A stretch of DNA of 64,000 bases from Leucocoprinus leucothites (taxonomy: Eukaryota; Basidiomycota; Agaricomycetes; Agaricales; Agaricaceae): positions 124,001-188,000 of the forward strand of contig JAACJO010000011.1 in assembly GCA_013368445.1 (NCBI GenBank), given 5' to 3'. Of this stretch, positions 61,029 through 64,000 are shown one piece after another. Made by a program: the position numbers and the translations under genes. The notes under the pieces are model-generated. The model was not told the DNA's origin. It saw only the letters and a list, made by a program, of their open reading frames with translations, and did no database searches. Each line of letters starts with the position of its first letter. The stretch's first letter is position 1.

Positions 61029-61458
61029 TCACAAGCAGGAGCACATGGTTGATTTCCGCTCGTTTCCGCCAATTTGCGCAAAGAAGGGCGAGCTGATAAC
61101 GTAGGCGGATTTATATTTGTGTTTGTCGAGACAAAAAGAGTAATCAGGTTCCTGATTAACTTACGCGACGCGTTTGTTTATTTTGCGGAATGATGGGGTA
61201 CGGGACCTCGAGGACTGCAGTTTCTGCTTGCACCTTGCAATCACGTGCTGATGCAAGGGTTAGTTTAACCTTTTGTGGAGAGAGTGACTGAGGACACGGT
61301 TGCCTTGGTGGTGGATATGCAGGAAGCAGGATTCAAACTTTGAGTAAGGGGTGGTACCCACGATGCCTGAATAGACTTTTAGTTTCATAAATTCACACCT
61401 GACGTGGCTCGCACAGGGATCTGTTCTCATCGAAGGCCGGGCGCTTCGAGGGAGACAT
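61029..61458 (-). CDS. possible 60-residue spliced protein (tentative)
   Basis: Three putative exons, 61458-61399, 61223-61165 and 61092-61029, splice in phase to 60 residues starting MSPSKRPAFDENRSLCEPRQ, then KLQSSRSRTPSFRKINKRVA and a tail ending STMCSCL. The donors are GTGTGA and GTAAGT. Intron 1 would be 175 bp, longer than usual here, which weakens the model. The C-terminal CSCL has Cys at position -4 as in a CaaX box, but prenylation is not established. No homologue is recognised. It could be chance splicing of 3' flank sequence. Confidence 0.22.
61141..61158. repeat. palindrome TAATCAGG-tt-CCTGATTA
   Basis: Two perfect 8-base arms flank two bases. TAATC/GATTA cores resemble homeodomain half-sites, so it could be a regulatory dyad; this is only pattern resemblance. 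Confidence 0.6.
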
Positions 61459-61927
61459 AGGCGAGGAAGAGGGCACAAGGACGGCGGTTGGTTTGAAATG
61501 CGATAAGTCAGCTGGGTCAAAAAAATGATCAGGGAAACCAACAGCGTGGCTTCGGATAAACCTGAATTGAGTGAATGCGGGGGAGGGGGTGTTCGGGGTC
61601 CAGCGGAGTACCATCGAAGCCCTGTCATTTGAATGACCCTTCGTTGGTATAAGTTCCGCCTAGTTGAACCCAAATGCACGTCTTCCACCTTTTTCTCTTA
61701 GCGCTTCCTCTCTCCCATTCAGCCCATCAGTGTCCCTCGACCTTGTATGTTCCTTTGGCCCATCTGTCTTGATGTTCAATTATGCTGATGTTTACTCTTT
61801 TTTCTCAGACCCGTAATTCCTTGGCGCTAGGTTACGCGACAAACGCGTCTTCTGCTTCGTTGATCAGCCCATTCCCAGCTCTCACAGCCGCCAACCCCCG
61901 CAAAGACCTGTTGTCCACCGCGTTAAT

Positions 61928-62340
61928 ATGGCCCCCACCAAGACCTCTACGGAAAAGCCGGCGAAAAAGGGTGCGTTGTCCATGCGCTTACTACCGGCGC
62001 TGGAGCTGATGATACTCGTGATTTTTTTCCTCCTTTCAGCCAGATCTACCGGCGGTGCTGGTCGCAAGAAGCTCACGCCTTTCAACAAATTCATGGTGCG
62101 CCTGCATAGTTGTGCGCGATTGGAAGGATACTCAAGGAAAAGACTGGGCAGCAATCCGAAATGCACCGTCTCAAAGAGGATGAACCAGAACTTTCGCACA
62201 AGGAAAGGTATGTGGCGGAGTTGGAGTTTTTAGTGTGTGTTTGAACGTTAACTGACAGAAATGTGTTGTAATGCAGGTTCAAGATGGCGACAGCAAACTG
62301 GAAGATGGCTCCTGAGAATCCCAAGAAGGCAACAGCCTGA
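61928..62340 (+). CDS. small YABBY/HMG-box-like protein
   Basis: Four tiny exons (61928-61970, 62040-62095, 62152-62207, 62277-62340) encode 72 residues; no single exon would be found by a length-based ORF search. The protein starts MAPTKTSTEKPAKKARSTGG. The conserved part, RKKLTPFNKFMQSEMHRLKE then HKERFKMATANWKMAPENPK, matches small fungal proteins of the YABBY/HMG-box type, which are thought to bind DNA non-specifically in the nucleus. Phases agree at all three junctions (1, 0 and 2), and the stop is TGA at 62338-62340. Function is inferred from the family only. Confidence 0.8.
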
Positions 62341-62965
62341 GAGTGATTGCCGAATACGAACCCGAGCACCCATATACCACTGGAGTCGCGATTAGCTTTT
62401 TTTTGCTCTGTGATTTTAACCTTCTCACCCGCGCCATCTGTTTAGCGATCCCTCCCTCTTGCCTTGCTTCTTCAAGTTGTCGTCTCGGAGGGGCACGCCC
62501 GTTTATCTCCAAGAGTAAATTACACTCTTTCAAATACTTTAAGCTTTTGCTATCGTTCGTAGCTTTTCCATGTTGTTCGTGTGCTACTATGATTTATTGG
62601 TACAGCTATACAATACATATTTCTTTAAAGCGATGACTGGGGCAGAAACAAGTGTCAGACCAGCCCCATTGGGACTGAATAATAATGTTAACCGTAGCGC
62701 GAGTGGGAGAAACCTAGCCAGTAGATGTGGCAGATATAGGAGAAGAGCCCTGAAAGAGGCACGACAGTGCGATTGCTGAGTACATTAGCGAGATAAGGAG
62801 GAGATATGTTGAAGGGTGGAGGCAGAGGGCGTCTATATATGGAGATCAGGGACGGAGAGGCGGACCTGAGAGATCCGGATTGGCCATTGCGTCAGAGCTG
62901 TCCTCTCCCGGGACCTCCTCATCCTCTTATCTTTACTCTGCCCCTCGTCCTCGAATGAAGCCACC
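62341..62965. other. intergenic with leader of the right-edge gene
   Basis: These 625 bp contain the 3' flank of the YABBY-like gene and the promoter and leader of the next. A four-codon upstream ORF (62955-62969) overlaps the main start codon. Confidence 0.45.
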
Positions 62966-62969
62966 ATGA
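62955..62969 (+). promoter_or_regulatory. four-codon upstream ORF overlapping main start
   Basis: ATG AAG CCA CCA TGA encodes MKPP. Its stop overlaps the main ATG in the sequence ATGA, so ribosomes ending on it sit on the next start. Whether the upstream ATG is in the mature leader depends on the transcription start, which is not visible. Confidence 0.4.
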
Positions 62970-64000
62970 CCCATCACACTCACAACGACCTTCATCACAC
63001 ACAGCAGATCCAGCCTCATGCCCATGCCCTGCCGCCTGGCGAACTTGATGGCCACTGGGCGCGTGTCCCAGATCAGGGCAGCAAAGGCAAGGCTGCGAAT
63101 CAACCCCAGCCAGTCCCAATACGCCCCGCATCCACCCACCACGATTTCTTTGACATCACCGCTTCTCCCGCAGCATCCAGCTCGTTGTCTAGCTTCCACA
63201 ACCCATCCTCCTCCCTCGACGACGTAGATCTCACCACAGTCGACACAGACGAGATGCGGTTTTCGTTTTCATCAGTTCCTTCCAAGGGCAAGCAGAAGGA
63301 TGTTCCTCCCACCCTGCCCCCGCTCTCATTTTCCGATATGGGCTTTGGTAACGAGCAGTCCCCCTGGTCGTCTTTTGGGTCTGTCTCCCCTCCAGGGCCG
63401 TCTTCTTATGGTTCGGCTTCGAGCCCAGTGCGAGACATCGCGTCCGTGACTTCTGCAGAGGAAGTTGCAGCTCCAACTTCCATGGAACCCTCATCGGTCG
63501 ATGGTGTCTTTTCCGGCACTTCAACGAGGCATATGCCCTCTCGATGCCACTCACTCTCCAATCTGTCTCTTCGCCATACCCCGTCGCTCGCATCCCTGAC
63601 CATGTCCAAAATCAGGGTTAAGCTCGGGCCTTCCACTGCCCAGGGCAACCTTGCTCGTAAACTGCTCATGGGCAAGCATGGTGATACCACTCCAGATTCT
63701 GGAGCTTCATCTGAGACGACATCCCTGGCTGCGGGCGTTGCTGGCCCAGTCTCTTCTCTTGGCCTTGATCCTTCCGTAGCCCCGTGGTATGCAGCTCCCT
63801 TGCAGTACGATCTTGAAACGGCTATACCACCTTCGTTTATACGACCCCGCGCGGGCACGGAGACCAAGGTCCAAAAAAGGCCATCTCTCCTTATGCTCAG
63901 AACCAAGGGTCGCTCGAAATCAACCCCCGTTCCATTTTCTGCTTTAGATTTTGTGGCTGCAACGGCTACAGATATCTTTAAACCCCTTCCTTTGCTTCGC
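62966..64000 (+). CDS. Ser/Pro-rich protein, 3' truncated by window edge
   Basis: An uninterrupted frame from the ATG at 62966 (context GCCACCATGA) runs 345 codons to the last base with no stop, so the gene continues outside. It starts MTHHTHNDLHHTQQIQPHAH and is rich in Ser, Pro and His. A recognisable segment is RFSFSSVPSKGKQKDVPPTL, followed by SHSLSNLSLRH-like Ser/Leu repeats and a basic patch, KIRVKLGPSTAQGNLARKLL. The right end reads PFSALDFVAATATDIFKPLP. From memory, Agaricomycete proteins with this type of N-terminus can continue into an F-box domain, but that part is not in the window and the suggestion is weak. Confidence 0.7.
   Translation, partial: MTHHTHNDLHHTQQIQPHAHALPPGELDGHWARVPDQGSKGKAANQPQPVPIRPASTHHDFFDITASPAASSSLSSFHNPSSSLDDVDLTTVDTDEMRFSFSSVPSKGKQKDVPPTLPPLSFSDMGFGNEQSPWSSFGSVSPPGPSSYGSASSPVRDIASVTSAEEVAAPTSMEPSSVDGVFSGTSTRHMPSRCHSLSNLSLRHTPSLASLTMSKIRVKLGPSTAQGNLARKLLMGKHGDTTPDSGASSETTSLAAGVAGPVSSLGLDPSVAPWYAAPLQYDLETAIPPSFIRPRAGTETKVQKRPSLLMLRTKGRSKSTPVPFSALDFVAATATDIFKPLPLLR

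Larger units (their letters stand above)
60968..61927. other. intergenic between VPS33 and YABBY-like gene
   Basis: About 960 bp. A palindromic element lies at 61141-61158. A possible three-exon minus-strand gene (61029-61458) is listed separately. The right part is the promoter of the small HMG-like gene. Confidence 0.4.

Noticed and set aside
1..64000. CRISPR arrays, insertion sequences, rRNA and intact transposons
   Set aside because: None of the required repeat or protein patterns was seen, and the window is eukaryotic nuclear DNA.

Overview
The window reads as nuclear DNA of a filamentous basidiomycete, most likely an Agaricomycete mushroom-forming fungus. Protein-coding genes are broken by many short introns (mostly about 45-75 bp, GT..AG with CTRAY-like branch points), genes lie on both strands a few hundred bases apart, and the recognisable products are fungal: a division 1 chitin synthase, a Het-C protein, NTE1, a fungal VPS33 and YABBY/HMG-type and bHLH regulators. 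No bacterial-style operons, CRISPR arrays, rRNA genes, convincing tRNA genes or intact transposons were seen. Gene models were spliced by eye from reading frame, splice signals and remembered family patterns; no alignment was run.

Layout. 1-7.0 kb: TAF2 (minus, runs off the left edge, with a C-terminal bromodomain) diverging from LTV1 (plus). 7.2-10.9 kb: a Het-C family protein with a Gly/Tyr/Ser/Arg-rich tail ending in nine histidines. 11.8-14.5 kb: a compact cluster of SEC14 (minus), MED11 (plus) and tubulin cofactor A (minus). 16.1-23.6 kb: two paralogous bHLH genes on the minus strand, separated by a four-TM membrane protein gene and about 3 kb without a recognisable gene. 24.1-28.4 kb: a large disordered protein. 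28.9-34.7 kb: chitin synthase (minus) diverging from a casein kinase I of the Hrr25 type (plus). 35.7-43.7 kb: coatomer gamma (SEC21), pantothenate kinase and a protein with three homeodomains, all plus. 43.7-49.5 kb: gene-poor apart from an intronless unknown with C-terminal TM segments (minus). 49.6-61.0 kb: isocitrate lyase family enzyme, NTE1 and VPS33, all plus, with a possible tiny minus-strand gene behind VPS33. 61.9-64 kb: a 72-residue YABBY/HMG-like protein and a Ser/Pro-rich protein that runs off the right edge.

Most genes are conserved housekeeping functions that do not form one pathway: transcription (TAF2, MED11, bHLH factors, homeodomain protein), ribosome assembly (LTV1), membrane traffic and lipid handling (SEC14, SEC21, VPS33, NTE1), cell wall (chitin synthase), CoA synthesis (pantothenate kinase) and carbon metabolism (isocitrate lyase family).

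The most distinctive items are the triple homeodomain gene, whose three homeoboxes are each split at the same codon and phase, the first by a probable GC-AG intron; a second GC-AG intron in the isocitrate lyase family gene; the Het-C tail; the bromodomain on TAF2; and small possible peptides near promoters and 3' ends. I did not find a clearly new multi-gene system.
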